A stretch of DNA of 31,229 bases from CAZGWJ01 sp964529445 (GTDB taxonomy: Bacteria; Oederibacteriota; Muellerivitia; Muellerivitales; Muellerivitaceae), in the NCBI GenBank assembly GCA_964529445.1, contig CAZGWJ010000025.1, forward strand, positions 1 to 31,229. The letters run 5' to 3'. Shown here in pieces: positions 14,159 through 23,375 of the stretch. The notes beneath the pieces were generated by a model, which saw nothing but the letters and a program-made list of their open reading frames with translations, did not search any database and was not told where the DNA came from. Each line of letters opens with the position of its first letter. Position 1 is the first letter of the stretch. The position numbers were made by a program, and so were the translations under genes.

Positions 14159-16300
14159 TCAAGGAACCAGTTTCAAGAGCATTTCACGGGAATCCGTCAG
14201 GTCCAAGGAAGACCGGGTCGCGGCCCTAAAGTAGGGCCGTGCCTCGTGGATCCGCCCCTTCATCAGATGCTCCACACCCATCCGACGATATAGATGAGCT
14301 GCGGGATAACCGTCCTTCACGGCGCGCCCCAAACAATAGAGAACACGGCTTTCATTCCCCTGCGTCCATCCTGGAGGATCCGGTGATAATCCGCCATCCA
14401 TGCCATAGGCGGTCTCCAGCCAATAGAGTTCGGCCGCTTTCTCCCAAAACACGGCACATGTAAAAGGATCCCGACGATACAAGTCCCAAGTGGCCGTGAA
14501 GGCCCCCACCACGTCATCATACGGTGCCCCCACCACGTGAGATAAATTCCGGTCGATGAAGGTCGCAAGGGCTCGATGCGCCAATACCCACTCGCTCCAG
14601 GTCGGACGGTCACGTTCTTCGACGGGAACGATCCAGAGCATCCATCCGCCATCCTGGCGACCCTCAGACAGGCGGTACGCTTTTCCTTCCGGAAACCGGG
14701 CCGCGAGGAACGGACGATAGTGGACATTCGCCATCAGTGCACCCCATTTGGCTTCCGCCGGGTCAAGCCGGGGGTTTCGTGCGGCATTGAACCGATAACA
14801 GGCGTAATCGAGCGTCTCGTCCGATTGACCAGGAACCCACTCGCTCAAGACAAGACCCGGCCCCTCCCGCTTCGCCCATTCCCCCAGGATCCGATAGGCC
14901 GCCCGGCGTTCGGGCGACTTCACATAATCGGCCCAAGTCTGATTATCATTCCATGTGCCGCCATACTTCACGAAAAGATGCCAGCTACTCAACGAGAGTA
15001 CGACGACCGCAAGGAAAACCGAAGCCATCCGGCCACGCTTTCGATCCGGAAATAAGGAGAGGAACCCGAAGGAAGCGAAAACAGCCAACAAAGGCGGTAC
15101 GAGGACGGCCCGGAAAGGCATCCATCCGAGGCTCAGGAGACCGGGCAGGAGGAAGAGGAAGAGCGCGGTACCCATCCAGCGGACCCGGCCGTCGTGGAAC
15201 CGGGTAGTGAGAACCAACATCCCCAATAGGACAAGGGATCCCGACAGGGGATCGAGAAAGCCGCCCCAGACCGGTTTATAGCTGTGCACGTCCCGAGCAA
15301 CACCCCAGAAGAAGGCCTGAAAGTAGGAGGCCGCGACAGGCAGATGATCCCATCCGGCTTGCGAGGTCAGGAAGAACAACCGGGAGTGATAGATGCCGAA
15401 TTGACCCTGGTAAAATCCCCACGCATACGGCCAAGCGGTTGCGAGGAAAACTGCTCCGATCATCACCAGTCTGCGGATTCCACCCGGTTTTCCCCGACGG
15501 ACCGCCGCCAGAATCGCAAGAAACGCTGCCGCTATGAAAGCCGGCCATGGATGGTCGGTGTAGAGTCCACCTCCCAGCGAAGCACCGAAAGCGATCGTCC
15601 AGAGCCATCCCCGCCCTTCTCGGATCTCCTCCAGGCAACGCGACATCAAATAGAAGGTCAGGCAGGCCCAGAACAGACCCGTGACCACAGCGAAGGAAAA
15701 TCGGCCCACATAAGCGGGAAAAAATCCCAGCGACATGAATAACACCACCAGGAATGCCACATCCCGTGAGAAGAAACGCTGCGCCGCCATAAAGGCCAGT
15801 GGGACGGCCGAAATCGAAAACAGAGCCGGCACCAACCAGAGCGTGGTTAGGGATGCTCCCCATAACCGGTTGCCCACCGCCATCGCCCATGCGTAGAGGG
15901 CGGGGGCATTGCTTTTCGAGAAGAAAAGACGGTCCTGCCAACCCTCGTCGAAAAGAAGTGAATAGAAGGCATAGATGCCTTCGTCATAAAGCGGCCATTG
16001 TGACAAGGATGTTAAACGATGGAATCGGAGCCATGCCCCGCCGCCCAGAACGATCAGCAGGAAGACGGCCGACCACCGATGCCGGTCCGGTCCCTCCAGG
16101 TCCGGTGAGGGAAGCCGCCGCTTGAACATGACCCATCCAGCGGGGATCACCAAACCCAAGAACCCAACTACCCAGGCGATGGTTGCCGGAAGCAGGAACG
16201 TTGAAAGAAGTGTATTCGTTGCCAGGAAACAGAACAGGAGGGACCATTGGGCACCCAGCGGGGGAATCATCCCCTTTTTCGTCACCGAGGAATTCCGCAT
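14159..16300 (-). CDS. GT-C family (PMT/ArnT-like) membrane glycosyltransferase
   Basis: A 713-residue integral membrane protein with about 11-12 hydrophobic segments over residues 15-430, then a soluble region of about 280 residues. YDEG at 105-108 in the first large extracytoplasmic loop, after W-x-R-x-H-x-L, is the acidic motif typical of GT-C enzymes that use polyprenyl-phosphate sugars. The donor and acceptor cannot be told. The C-terminus ends in helical, TPR-like repeats (about 645-713, AHLYRRMGVEHLMKGRIHEA). I choose ATG 16300 with GAGG five bases upstream over GTG 16306. It follows the M23 peptidase by 66 bases, which suggests an envelope role. The family call is moderate and the specific function unknown. 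Confidence 0.75.
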   Translation of the reverse strand: MRNSSVTKKGMIPPLGAQWSLLFCFLATNTLLSTFLLPATIAWVVGFLGLVIPAGWVMFKRRLPSPDLEGPDRHRWSAVFLLIVLGGGAWLRFHRLTSLSQWPLYDEGIYAFYSLLFDEGWQDRLFFSKSNAPALYAWAMAVGNRLWGASLTTLWLVPALFSISAVPLAFMAAQRFFSRDVAFLVVLFMSLGFFPAYVGRFSFAVVTGLFWACLTFYLMSRCLEEIREGRGWLWTIAFGASLGGGLYTDHPWPAFIAAAFLAILAAVRRGKPGGIRRLVMIGAVFLATAWPYAWGFYQGQFGIYHSRLFFLTSQAGWDHLPVAASYFQAFFWGVARDVHSYKPVWGGFLDPLSGSLVLLGMLVLTTRFHDGRVRWMGTALFLFLLPGLLSLGWMPFRAVLVPPLLAVFASFGFLSLFPDRKRGRMASVFLAVVVLSLSSWHLFVKYGGTWNDNQTWADYVKSPERRAAYRILGEWAKREGPGLVLSEWVPGQSDETLDYACYRFNAARNPRLDPAEAKWGALMANVHYRPFLAARFPEGKAYRLSEGRQDGGWMLWIVPVEERDRPTWSEWVLAHRALATFIDRNLSHVVGAPYDDVVGAFTATWDLYRRDPFTCAVFWEKAAELYWLETAYGMDGGLSPDPPGWTQGNESRVLYCLGRAVKDGYPAAHLYRRMGVEHLMKGRIHEARPYFRAATRSSLDLTDSREMLLKLVP

Positions 16301-16366
16301 GACCACCTCATCGAGAGGGAGCTTTGCAACTGGCCGGGATCCTTCGCACAGTCTACCGACACGAAC

Positions 16367-17419
16367 TCATTTGCCGATGTACAACAATGGGTTCTGGGAG
16401 ACGTTATTCTTCCGGATCTCGAAATGAAGATGCGGCCCCGTTGCGAGCCCCGTCTTCCCCACTTTCCCGATGACATCCCCTCGTTTCACGGATTTACCCT
16501 GCTTCACAAGGGATTGCGACAGATGCCCGTACCAGGAGGTCAGCCCGTTCCCGTGATCCAGAATAACGGTAGTCCCGTAATTGCCGCGGGGGCCTTCGAA
16601 GATGACTTTCCCGTCTTGCGCCGCCATGACGGGAGTTCCCATCCCCGCCGCCAGGTCCAAACCCCCATGGAAAATCTCCTTCCGGAGGATCGGATGCATC
16701 CGCTGGCCGTAGGCGTCGGTGAAACGCGCCGAGATGGGACGCATGAACCCGGTTGATCGACTCAAAGCCGAAAGGGCAATCCAAGCGGGATCCGTATCCC
16801 ACAGAAAGCGTGCCCCCGGAAGATAAAGGATCTCGCCGGGTTGAAGTTCTTGGTCGCTCCTCTTCCGGGTGTACGCCAACACCTCCTTGAGAGGAACTCC
16901 ATAAGCGTGGGCGATGTCGGAAAGCCCCTGCCCCTCGCGGATCATGTGAAAAATCCCATCCTTGGATGGGATCAATACCACGTCCTCCGCCTGGAGATCC
17001 ACGGTCCTTGAATTGGCCTGGTTCAGGCTCCGAAGCGTCTCCTCCCGCAGATTGAACTGCAGGGACAATCTTCCGAAGGTATCCCCTTTTCGGGCAATCC
17101 GGTTCTGGAATCGCAGTCCGGGTATATTGAAGAAAGCACTGCAGTCCTCCAAATCCTCCGTCGGCGAGGGAAGAACGTCCGTTTCCCGGGATGGAACGGC
17201 TGTCGTGCCCGATTCCCGAGAGGAGGATGTCCGATCAGAACTGGAAGGATTCGACGCATCCGTGAGATGACGTGGAAAATAATGGAGCATCCATGCCGCC
17301 ATGGCGGCCCAGAGGATGAAAAGCACACCGCCAAACAACAGCGAAGCCCTCTTCAACCCCGGATCCCCGGGTTTCCACGAACCCGGTGAAGGGGAACCCG
17401 AACGGGTGTGCCTTTTCAC
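16367..17419 (-). CDS. LysM-containing M23 family metallopeptidase (LytM-type)
   Basis: A 350-residue envelope protein. Residues 1-25 are basic, 26-46 form one membrane anchor, and 50-95 are a Ser/Pro-rich linker. Two LysM-like domains follow at about 106-151 and 157-201, then an M23 domain at about 225-345. Zinc and catalytic residues are all present: His251 and Asp255 in HGGLD, His299 in YGHL, and His330 and His332 in PHLHFE. It should therefore be an active peptidoglycan endopeptidase rather than a degenerate EnvC/NlpD-like activator. The start is GTG, 10 bases after the rho stop, with only a weak ribosome binding site, so it is probably co-transcribed with rho. Confidence 0.93.
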   Translation of the reverse strand: MKRHTRSGSPSPGSWKPGDPGLKRASLLFGGVLFILWAAMAAWMLHYFPRHLTDASNPSSSDRTSSSRESGTTAVPSRETDVLPSPTEDLEDCSAFFNIPGLRFQNRIARKGDTFGRLSLQFNLREETLRSLNQANSRTVDLQAEDVVLIPSKDGIFHMIREGQGLSDIAHAYGVPLKEVLAYTRKRSDQELQPGEILYLPGARFLWDTDPAWIALSALSRSTGFMRPISARFTDAYGQRMHPILRKEIFHGGLDLAAGMGTPVMAAQDGKVIFEGPRGNYGTTVILDHGNGLTSWYGHLSQSLVKQGKSVKRGDVIGKVGKTGLATGPHLHFEIRKNNVSQNPLLYIGK

Positions 17420-17429
17420 GACAAACCCG

Positions 17430-18689
17430 TCAATCGTTCACGGATCCCTTCATGGACTCCAGGAACATCTTGTTGGACTTGGTCCGGCGCATCTTGTCCA
17501 GAAGGAATTCCATGGCCTCGACCGGATTGTTGGGGTTGAGGATCTTGCGGAGGATCCAGACCTTGTTCAGTTCGTCCTCGCCCATGAGCAATTCCTCGCG
17601 CCGGGTGCCCGACCGCGTGATGTCGATGGCCGGGAAAACGCGCCTTTCCTGGAGTTTCCGATCCAGGATGATCTCGGAGTTGCCGGTGCCCTTGAATTCC
17701 TCGAAGATCACTTCGTCCATGCGGCTGCCAGTGTCGATGAGAGCCGTGGCGAGGATGGTGAGACTGCCGCCTTCCTCGATATCCCGGGCCGCCCCGAAAA
17801 AGCGCTTGGGACGTTGGAGGGCGTTTGAATCCACGCCACCGGAAAGCACCTTCCCCGAGGACGGAACAATGGTGTTGTAGGCGCGTGACAGACGGGTGAT
17901 GGAGTCCAGCAGGATCACCACGTCCCGCTTGTGCTCCACCAGGCGCTTGGCCTTCTCGATGATGATCTCGGCCACTGTGACATGCCTCTCTGGCGGCTCA
18001 TCGAAGGTCGAGGACACCACCTCACCCTTGACGGAGCGTTGCATATCCGTGACCTCCTCGGGCCGCTCGTCGATCAGCAAGACGATGAGGTAGATCTCCG
18101 GATGGTTCTTGGCGATGGAATTGGCTATTTTCTGCAGAAGGATGGTCTTACCGGCCCGGGGCGGCGAAACGATCAATCCGCGCTGCCCTTTACCCAGGGG
18201 GATCAGGAGGTCCATGACCCTCATGGTGAGCTCTTCGGGTGTGGTTTCCAGCCAGATCCGTTTCGTCGGATATACGGGGGTCAGGTTGTCGAACAAAACC
18301 TTCTGATTGACCGACTCGGGAGGTTCGAAATTGATGTTGTCAACCTTGAGAAGCGCGAAATAGCGCTCCCCCTCCTTGGGGGGCCGAACCTGGCCGGCCA
18401 CCGTGTCGCCGGTGCGGAGATTGAAACGACGGATCTGGGAAGGTGAAACATAGATGTCATCCGGCCCCGGCAGGTAGTTGTAGTTAGCGGAGCGAAGAAA
18501 CCCGAAGCCGTCGGGCAGGATCTCCAGGACACCCTCCGCATTGATGACACCGTTGCGCTGGGTCTGCCCCTCGAGGATCTTGAAAATGAGATCCTGCTTC
18601 TTCATGGCCGAAACACCCTCCAGGTTCAGTCCTTGGGCGAGTTCGGTCAGTTCCGCGATGGTCTTCTTCTTCAGTTCGGCGATATCCAT
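17430..18689 (-). CDS. rho: Transcription termination factor Rho
   Basis: A 419-residue hexameric RNA helicase that ends transcription at C-rich, unstructured RNA. The N-terminal Rho_N helices (1-45) lead into the cold-shock-like RNA-binding domain (about 48-120, GFGFLRS). The ATPase domain has Walker A PPRAGKT at 176-182, Walker B-type ILLDSITRLSR, and the Q/R-loop region GVDSNALQRPKRFFGAARD. There is no lineage-specific N-terminal insertion. ATG 18689 is preceded by AAAGGA about 13 bases away. A 258-base upstream region separates it from the GGDEF genes, and the M23 gene follows after 10 bases. Confidence 0.98.
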   Translation of the reverse strand: MDIAELKKKTIAELTELAQGLNLEGVSAMKKQDLIFKILEGQTQRNGVINAEGVLEILPDGFGFLRSANYNYLPGPDDIYVSPSQIRRFNLRTGDTVAGQVRPPKEGERYFALLKVDNINFEPPESVNQKVLFDNLTPVYPTKRIWLETTPEELTMRVMDLLIPLGKGQRGLIVSPPRAGKTILLQKIANSIAKNHPEIYLIVLLIDERPEEVTDMQRSVKGEVVSSTFDEPPERHVTVAEIIIEKAKRLVEHKRDVVILLDSITRLSRAYNTIVPSSGKVLSGGVDSNALQRPKRFFGAARDIEEGGSLTILATALIDTGSRMDEVIFEEFKGTGNSEIILDRKLQERRVFPAIDITRSGTRREELLMGEDELNKVWILRKILNPNNPVEAMEFLLDKMRRTKSNKMFLESMKGSVND

Positions 18690-18947
18690 GGCTGGGATGG
18701 GTCCTTTCGGATGGTTCCGTCCTCCAGGGGACGGTTACAAACGCTTCGAGGATGGCCGGGACCGGTCCTACGGCTCGGGAAAACACAGCCTGAGAAGGCG
18801 GCTGGAAAGTTTCACGGGATCATGTTCCTGGTCATTGAAGGGGTCGAAGCCCGCGGCTCGCAAGTGATGGGATAGCCTTGAAGGATGATCGTTCGTCCGG
18901 GGGTTGGTTCAGGGATAAGGAAAAGCGGCCTCGACAACACGCAAATC
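18690..18947 (-). other. 258-base region upstream of rho, no clear signal
   Basis: This stretch between the GGDEF-2 stop and rho holds no supported gene. I find no strong promoter or terminator. The only small feature is the palindrome GGACCGGTCC at 18759-18768. Rho leaders are often autoregulated by Rho itself, so an unstructured long leader would fit, but nothing here proves it. Confidence 0.4.
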
Positions 18948-20393
18948 CTACCCCCCGCCCTTGGGAGTGTCAATCCTTTTCTCGACCGGTTTGAGATCGT
19001 CGTGGCAGATCACCACCCGATTCCGTCCCCCTTCCTTGGCCGCATAGAGGGCTTTATCGGCGGCTGCAATGAGTTCGACGGCCGTGGTGGCATCCTGAGG
19101 ATAAGCCGCAACACCGATGGACACCGTAACCTGGGTGGATTCCTTGCCCACCTTGAAAGCGTGTCCCTCCATCTTCGACCGTATCCGCTCGGCCAATTCC
19201 GCGCCTTGTTCCTTGCTGGTCTCGGGTGCCAGGACCACCATTTCCTCGCCGCCGTAACGAGCCACCGTCTGGGTGACGTCACAGGTTTCCTTGAGGATGC
19301 GTGCGGTCTCCATGAGGACCTGATCCCCTGCCACATGTCCGTAATTGTCGTTGTACTTCTTGAAATGATCGATATCCAGGATGAGAAGGCACAAGTGCGA
19401 TGCATAACGTTTCATGAGGGCCAGCTCCTCATCCAGGCGCGTCCGGAAAAAACGGTGGGAATAGAGCCGGGTGAGGCCGTCGGTGATGGAGAGCCGCTGG
19501 ACCTTCTCATATAGGAGCGCCTTCTGGAGCCCGATCGATATCTGGTTGAAGAAGATCTGCAGATTGGCGAACCCCTCGGCGTCGAGGAAATCCTCCCCCG
19601 ACGAGTAGGAGCAGAAGAAACCGATGACCTGGTTCTGGACAATGAAAGGAATGAAGACGAAAGCCCGGACGTTGAGATCCGCCAGACGCGAGAATTCCGT
19701 GCGCTCCAGGACATCCGGCACCCAGAGGGTCTGACGCTCCTTGGCCAGCTTGGCCGCCAAACGGGTGGGATCCAGCGACAGGGCGGCACCGCGAAGCTGG
19801 GATTCGTCACACCCTGACGAGATCTTGATCTCGTACTGGCGCCCATCCTCCGACAACATGGCCATGACGAAATGGGGCAGGTTGAACATCCGATTGGTGT
19901 GCTCGCTCACCAGGGAGAGCATCTCCTGGACGTTCAAGGCGCTGCCGGCGTCCCGCATGATGTCGTAGAGATGCCCGATGTCCCGGAGCTGCTTCTCGAC
20001 CTTGGAATTCTCGCGCAGGATGGAATCGGACGTCTTCAAGAGGCTTTCGTTCTCCTGCATCTTCGCGGTATGCGCCTCCTCATATAAAGCACGACGACGC
20101 CTTTCAAGGCGCCCGAAAACCCACGGAACGGTGGCCAGGGCTGCCATCACAATGGCTTGAGGCCAGAGACAATAGGGCTCATAGAATCCCAGGGCATAAC
20201 GCCCCAGGAGCGATCCGGAAACGAACACGATCGCGAAAAAGAGGCTCATGGCTGGATGAAGGCGGTAGAGCGGATACAAAAGGAAGAGCGGAAGGCGTAG
20301 GACCCATCCACCCCAGCGGGGATCCAGGCCTCCCCAGAGGATCAACCCCGCCAGGAGTGCGCCCCCTACGCCGCGAATGAAACCCCGGATCAT
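18948..20393 (-). CDS. Membrane GAF-GGDEF protein, probable diguanylate cyclase without I-site
   Basis: A 481-residue protein. Three to four hydrophobic segments (about 8-95) are followed by a coiled-coil stretch (98-140), a GAF-like sensor domain (about 145-295) and a GGDEF domain (about 300-470). The signature is GGEEM at 381-385, with Met where Phe is usual. Metal and substrate residues around ILDIDHFKKYND are intact, so activity is likely. The inhibitory RxxD position reads DVTQ (372-375), so product feedback through the classical I-site should be absent. The start ATG 20393 overlaps the stop of the preceding GGDEF gene (ATGA); the longer open frame to 20618 is an out-of-frame shadow of that gene. 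Confidence 0.9.
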   Translation of the reverse strand: MIRGFIRGVGGALLAGLILWGGLDPRWGGWVLRLPLFLLYPLYRLHPAMSLFFAIVFVSGSLLGRYALGFYEPYCLWPQAIVMAALATVPWVFGRLERRRRALYEEAHTAKMQENESLLKTSDSILRENSKVEKQLRDIGHLYDIMRDAGSALNVQEMLSLVSEHTNRMFNLPHFVMAMLSEDGRQYEIKISSGCDESQLRGAALSLDPTRLAAKLAKERQTLWVPDVLERTEFSRLADLNVRAFVFIPFIVQNQVIGFFCSYSSGEDFLDAEGFANLQIFFNQISIGLQKALLYEKVQRLSITDGLTRLYSHRFFRTRLDEELALMKRYASHLCLLILDIDHFKKYNDNYGHVAGDQVLMETARILKETCDVTQTVARYGGEEMVVLAPETSKEQGAELAERIRSKMEGHAFKVGKESTQVTVSIGVAAYPQDATTAVELIAAADKALYAAKEGGRNRVVICHDDLKPVEKRIDTPKGGG

Positions 20394-21853
20394 GGGTTCG
20401 CTCCCCCGGCCCGGACCACGCAATTCTTCCCCTTGGCCTTGGCCTGGTACAAAGCCTGGTCCGCCGAATCCACGAAAGATTCGGCGGTCTTCACGCCTGG
20501 ACGGAGCTCGGCCACGCCGATGGAAACGGTCACGTTCGTCACCAGATTCCCGACGGTGACTCGCACCTCCTCGACGCTCTTGCGAATGCGTTCGGCCACG
20601 ATCCGGGCACCCTCCCACTGGGTCTTGGGAAGCAGTACCGAGAACTCCTCACCCCCGTAACGAGCGACCAAGTCGACGGCACGAACGCCCTCCCGCAGGA
20701 CGCGAGCGATGGATTTCAAAACCTGATCACCGACCAAGTGCCCATAACGGTCGTTGTAAGTCTTGAAGTTGTCGACATCGATCATCATGAGGCTCAAGGG
20801 AAGCTTGTACTCGATGGCGCGAAGCACCTCGTCCTTGACGCGCTCCTTGTAATAACGCTGCACATAGAGCCCCGTAAGACCGTCCGTGATCGCCAATTCG
20901 ATGGTCTGACGATAAAGCGCGGCGTGCTCAAGAGCCACGGCACCAAGGTCCGCAAAATTGGACAGAAGCCGCGCCTCGTCCTGTTTGAAAACCGCCGGCA
21001 CAGGGCTCTCGATCCGCACGATGCCCAAAACCTCATTGCCGGCCATCATGGGCGCCGCAATCAATCCGCCGATGCGCCGTCCCTTCTTGACGAAACCCGA
21101 AAAATGATAGTCGTTCATCGCATCATTCGTGAACAGGATGCGGGTGTGCTTGACCACCCATGCGTTGAAGGGATCCTCAGGGGTGAGGCGCTCCGGATGC
21201 TTTCGAGCGGAATCGGGAGTGTCCACGCTGTACCGGACGATGGAGATCGGCTTGCCCATGCTGCTCTCGATGAGAAGGAGGGCATAAACAGCGCCGGGGG
21301 CCATGAAGGTCTTCGAAACGGTCTCGACCAGCAGTTCCGCCGCCTCTTGGGTCCTGAAAATCATGGCCAGGTTCCTGGCCAATTCGTTCAAGGCCCAGTA
21401 ACGCTGGACCTTGATCTGATTGGACTGGAATGCGCCCTTGGTCTTCTCGAAGGTCTCCTGGAGACGGACCATCGTCTCGGAGATCTCGTCGAGCGCCTTC
21501 TGGTGGGCGAACGACTGGAGGGCATGCCCCCGCGTCCAAGAAGACCAGAACCAGGCGTTGAAGGCGATGGACAGGATCACGAGCGCAAGAATGAGCGGTT
21601 GATCCGTGGCTGGCAGGAACACGACGAGCGCAAGCGCCACGCCCGCACCGCTTAGAAGCGTCGTGGTCTCCGCGTTGAAGAAGACCGCGCTGAGGATGGC
21701 CGGCGCGAAGAAGAGCATCGCTGCAGAGACCAGGTCGCCACCGCGAACGGCCGTCGAGATGCAGACACCCATGGCGATCAGGTAAGCCAGCGTGACACTC
21801 GTCCACCGCGTGACGGGGCTGGCGTTCCGGAGCCGATCGATGATGTCGTTCAT
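20390..21853 (-). CDS. Membrane GAF-GGDEF protein, probable diguanylate cyclase with I-site
   Basis: A 487-residue protein. About four hydrophobic segments (15-105) are followed by a coiled coil (115-150), a GAF-like domain (about 155-315) and GGDEF (about 320-480). GGEEF is at 400-404 and MIDVDNFKTYND supplies metal and substrate residues, so it should make c-di-GMP from two GTP. RAVD at 391-394 sits exactly five residues before GGEEF and is a canonical inhibitory I-site. The ATG overlaps the coaE stop by four bases, and its stop overlaps the start of the second GGDEF gene, so all three are coupled. Domain plan and length match the downstream gene, which suggests an old tandem duplication. 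Confidence 0.92.
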   Translation of the reverse strand: MNDIIDRLRNASPVTRWTSVTLAYLIAMGVCISTAVRGGDLVSAAMLFFAPAILSAVFFNAETTTLLSGAGVALALVVFLPATDQPLILALVILSIAFNAWFWSSWTRGHALQSFAHQKALDEISETMVRLQETFEKTKGAFQSNQIKVQRYWALNELARNLAMIFRTQEAAELLVETVSKTFMAPGAVYALLLIESSMGKPISIVRYSVDTPDSARKHPERLTPEDPFNAWVVKHTRILFTNDAMNDYHFSGFVKKGRRIGGLIAAPMMAGNEVLGIVRIESPVPAVFKQDEARLLSNFADLGAVALEHAALYRQTIELAITDGLTGLYVQRYYKERVKDEVLRAIEYKLPLSLMMIDVDNFKTYNDRYGHLVGDQVLKSIARVLREGVRAVDLVARYGGEEFSVLLPKTQWEGARIVAERIRKSVEEVRVTVGNLVTNVTVSIGVAELRPGVKTAESFVDSADQALYQAKAKGKNCVVRAGGANP

Positions 21854-22452
21854 GGTACCGTCTTCATCCGTTCATGGGCCCATTCGCTCAGGGTCCTTTT
21901 CAATGCCGGCCTAGAGGACACGTTCCGCAACACCCAGTCAGCACCCATATCCTTGCGCCGTTGGCTCCACTGGAAGCGTTGCCGTTGAAAAAACCTTTCT
22001 CGGCCGATCCGTTTCTGACGCAAGGCGTCAGGAGCCGAGATGCTGAGAATCCCGTCGAACAGGCCTTCGAAACGTCCCTCGAAAAGAAGGGGCATCTCTA
22101 CGACGATCAGGTGGGCACCAGAACGCCTGAACCGTCCGATCCGTCGCACCAATTCCCGGCGGATCGCCGGATGAAGGAGGCGATTGAGTTTGGCCACACC
22201 GGCCCGGTTCCGGAAAGCAACAGCCGCCAGCCGGGCCCGATCGACTCGCCCCTCCAACAACACGGTGCCCCCAAATGCTTTTCGCAGCTTTTCGGCGATT
22301 TCGCGTTTCCCGAGGAGCCGATGGCCGATCTCGTCCGCCGAAAGCACCGCGACACCCCGCAGACGACTCAGATACTTGAGAGCCAGGCTCTTACCCGAAC
22401 CCATTCCCCCGGTCATTCCGATGACCCGGCCAGAGCAGTTCCGGGACCCCAT
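21850..22452 (-). CDS. coaE: Dephospho-CoA kinase
   Basis: A 200-residue P-loop kinase that phosphorylates the 3' OH of dephospho-CoA, the last step of CoA synthesis. The GMTGGMGSGKS loop at 12-22 and SADEIGHRLL following the first helix are typical of CoaE, as is the LLHPAIRREL segment. I choose ATG 22452, two bases after the folD stop; the open frame extending to 23148 is an artefact of overlap with folD. The lid region QRQRFQWSQRRKDMGADWVLRN is recognisable. It overlaps the first GGDEF gene by four bases. Confidence 0.95.
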   Translation of the reverse strand: MGSRNCSGRVIGMTGGMGSGKSLALKYLSRLRGVAVLSADEIGHRLLGKREIAEKLRKAFGGTVLLEGRVDRARLAAVAFRNRAGVAKLNRLLHPAIRRELVRRIGRFRRSGAHLIVVEMPLLFEGRFEGLFDGILSISAPDALRQKRIGRERFFQRQRFQWSQRRKDMGADWVLRNVSSRPALKRTLSEWAHERMKTVP

Positions 22453-22454
22453 GG

Positions 22455-23315
22455 TCAGTCTTGCCGCCCCTTCTGCGCCAGAAAGGCTTGGAGAGTGTTC
22501 GTCATCAGCATGGCCCGGGTCATGAGACCGACACCACCCGGGACCGGCGTGATGGCCGACGCTTTGTTCGAGACGGGGCCGAAATCGACGTCCCCTGCCA
22601 GTTTGCCGTCGGGCAGGCGGTTCATGCCCACATCGACGACCACGGCACCCTCCTTCACCAGATCGGCCGTGATCATCCGAGCCCGCCCCACCGCCGCGAC
22701 AAGCACATCCGCACGACGGACTACCACCGGCAGATCCCGCGTCCGGCTGTGACAAACGGTCACGGTGGCGTTTTGTTCCATCAGCATCTGGGCCATGGGT
22801 TTGCCCACGATGGTGGAGCGGCCGATGACGACAGCATCCATTCCCGAGACGGAGATTCCGAAGTGGGACAGGATGCGCATGACGCCGGACGGCGTGCAAG
22901 CCCGGAGCCCGGACTGACCGGCCATCATTCGTCCCAGGTTCATGGGATGCAATCCATCCACATCCTTGGCCGGGTCGATGAGGTTGAGAATCCGGATCGA
23001 ATCGAAACCGCGCGGAAGCGGCAATTGCACGAGAAGACCATGGATCCCGGGATCCCCGTTCAGGCGTCGAATCAGTTCTTCCAGTTCCTCTTGGGGAACG
23101 GTAGCGGGCAGGCGATGCTCGAAGGAACGGATGCCGACCTCGGCGCAATCCCGGATCTTGCCGCCCACGTACACCTGCGAAGCCGGATCCTCCCCAACCA
23201 GGACCACAGCCAAGCCTGGACCCGACCCACTTTCTCCCGCAATCTTCCGCACGGCCTCCTTGACCTCATTCTTGACCGCCCGGGCCACCTCTTTGCCATC
23301 CAGAATGATCGCCAT
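22455..23315 (-). CDS. folD: Bifunctional methylenetetrahydrofolate dehydrogenase/cyclohydrolase
   Basis: A 286-residue FolD that interconverts 5,10-methylene-, 5,10-methenyl- and 10-formyl-tetrahydrofolate with NADP. The YVGGKIRDC segment carries the catalytic Lys53, and QLPLP is at 97-101. The dinucleotide site follows in VVIGRSTIVGKP, and PGGVGLMTRAML closes the fold. The ATG has a GGAGG site four bases upstream. It starts 137 bases after folC, where I see a weak promoter and a 25-codon ORF, and runs directly into coaE with a 2-base gap. Confidence 0.97.
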   Translation of the reverse strand: MAIILDGKEVARAVKNEVKEAVRKIAGESGSGPGLAVVLVGEDPASQVYVGGKIRDCAEVGIRSFEHRLPATVPQEELEELIRRLNGDPGIHGLLVQLPLPRGFDSIRILNLIDPAKDVDGLHPMNLGRMMAGQSGLRACTPSGVMRILSHFGISVSGMDAVVIGRSTIVGKPMAQMLMEQNATVTVCHSRTRDLPVVVRRADVLVAAVGRARMITADLVKEGAVVVDVGMNRLPDGKLAGDVDFGPVSNKASAITPVPGGVGLMTRAMLMTNTLQAFLAQKGRQD

Positions 23316-23345
23316 GCTTCCTCCGAAGGATCATCGATGTCGGCC

Positions 23346-23375
23346 ATTCTACCTTATCAAAACCTTCGCCACCAA
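23346..23375 (-). promoter_or_regulatory. folD: Weak candidate promoter for folD-coaE-GGDEF
   Basis: On the minus strand TTGGTG (23375-23370), an 18-base spacer and TAGAAT (23351-23346). The -10 box matches 5/6 and the -35 only 3/6. It lies about 30 bases before the folD ATG and overlaps the possible 25-codon ORF, so at least one of these two readings may be wrong. Confidence 0.35.

Noticed and set aside
18759..18768. Palindrome GGACCGGTCC upstream of rho
   Set aside because: It has no loop, so it cannot fold as a hairpin, and at 10 bases it may be chance in GC-rich DNA.
20394..20618. N-terminal extension of the second GGDEF frame
   Set aside because: Arg/Gly-rich sequence that overlaps the first GGDEF domain out of frame; ATG 20393 in an ATGA overlap is far more likely.
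22453..23148. N-terminal extension of the coaE frame (about 230 residues)
   Set aside because: It overlaps folD out of frame and is low-complexity Arg/Gly/His; the CoaE family starts at ATG 22452.
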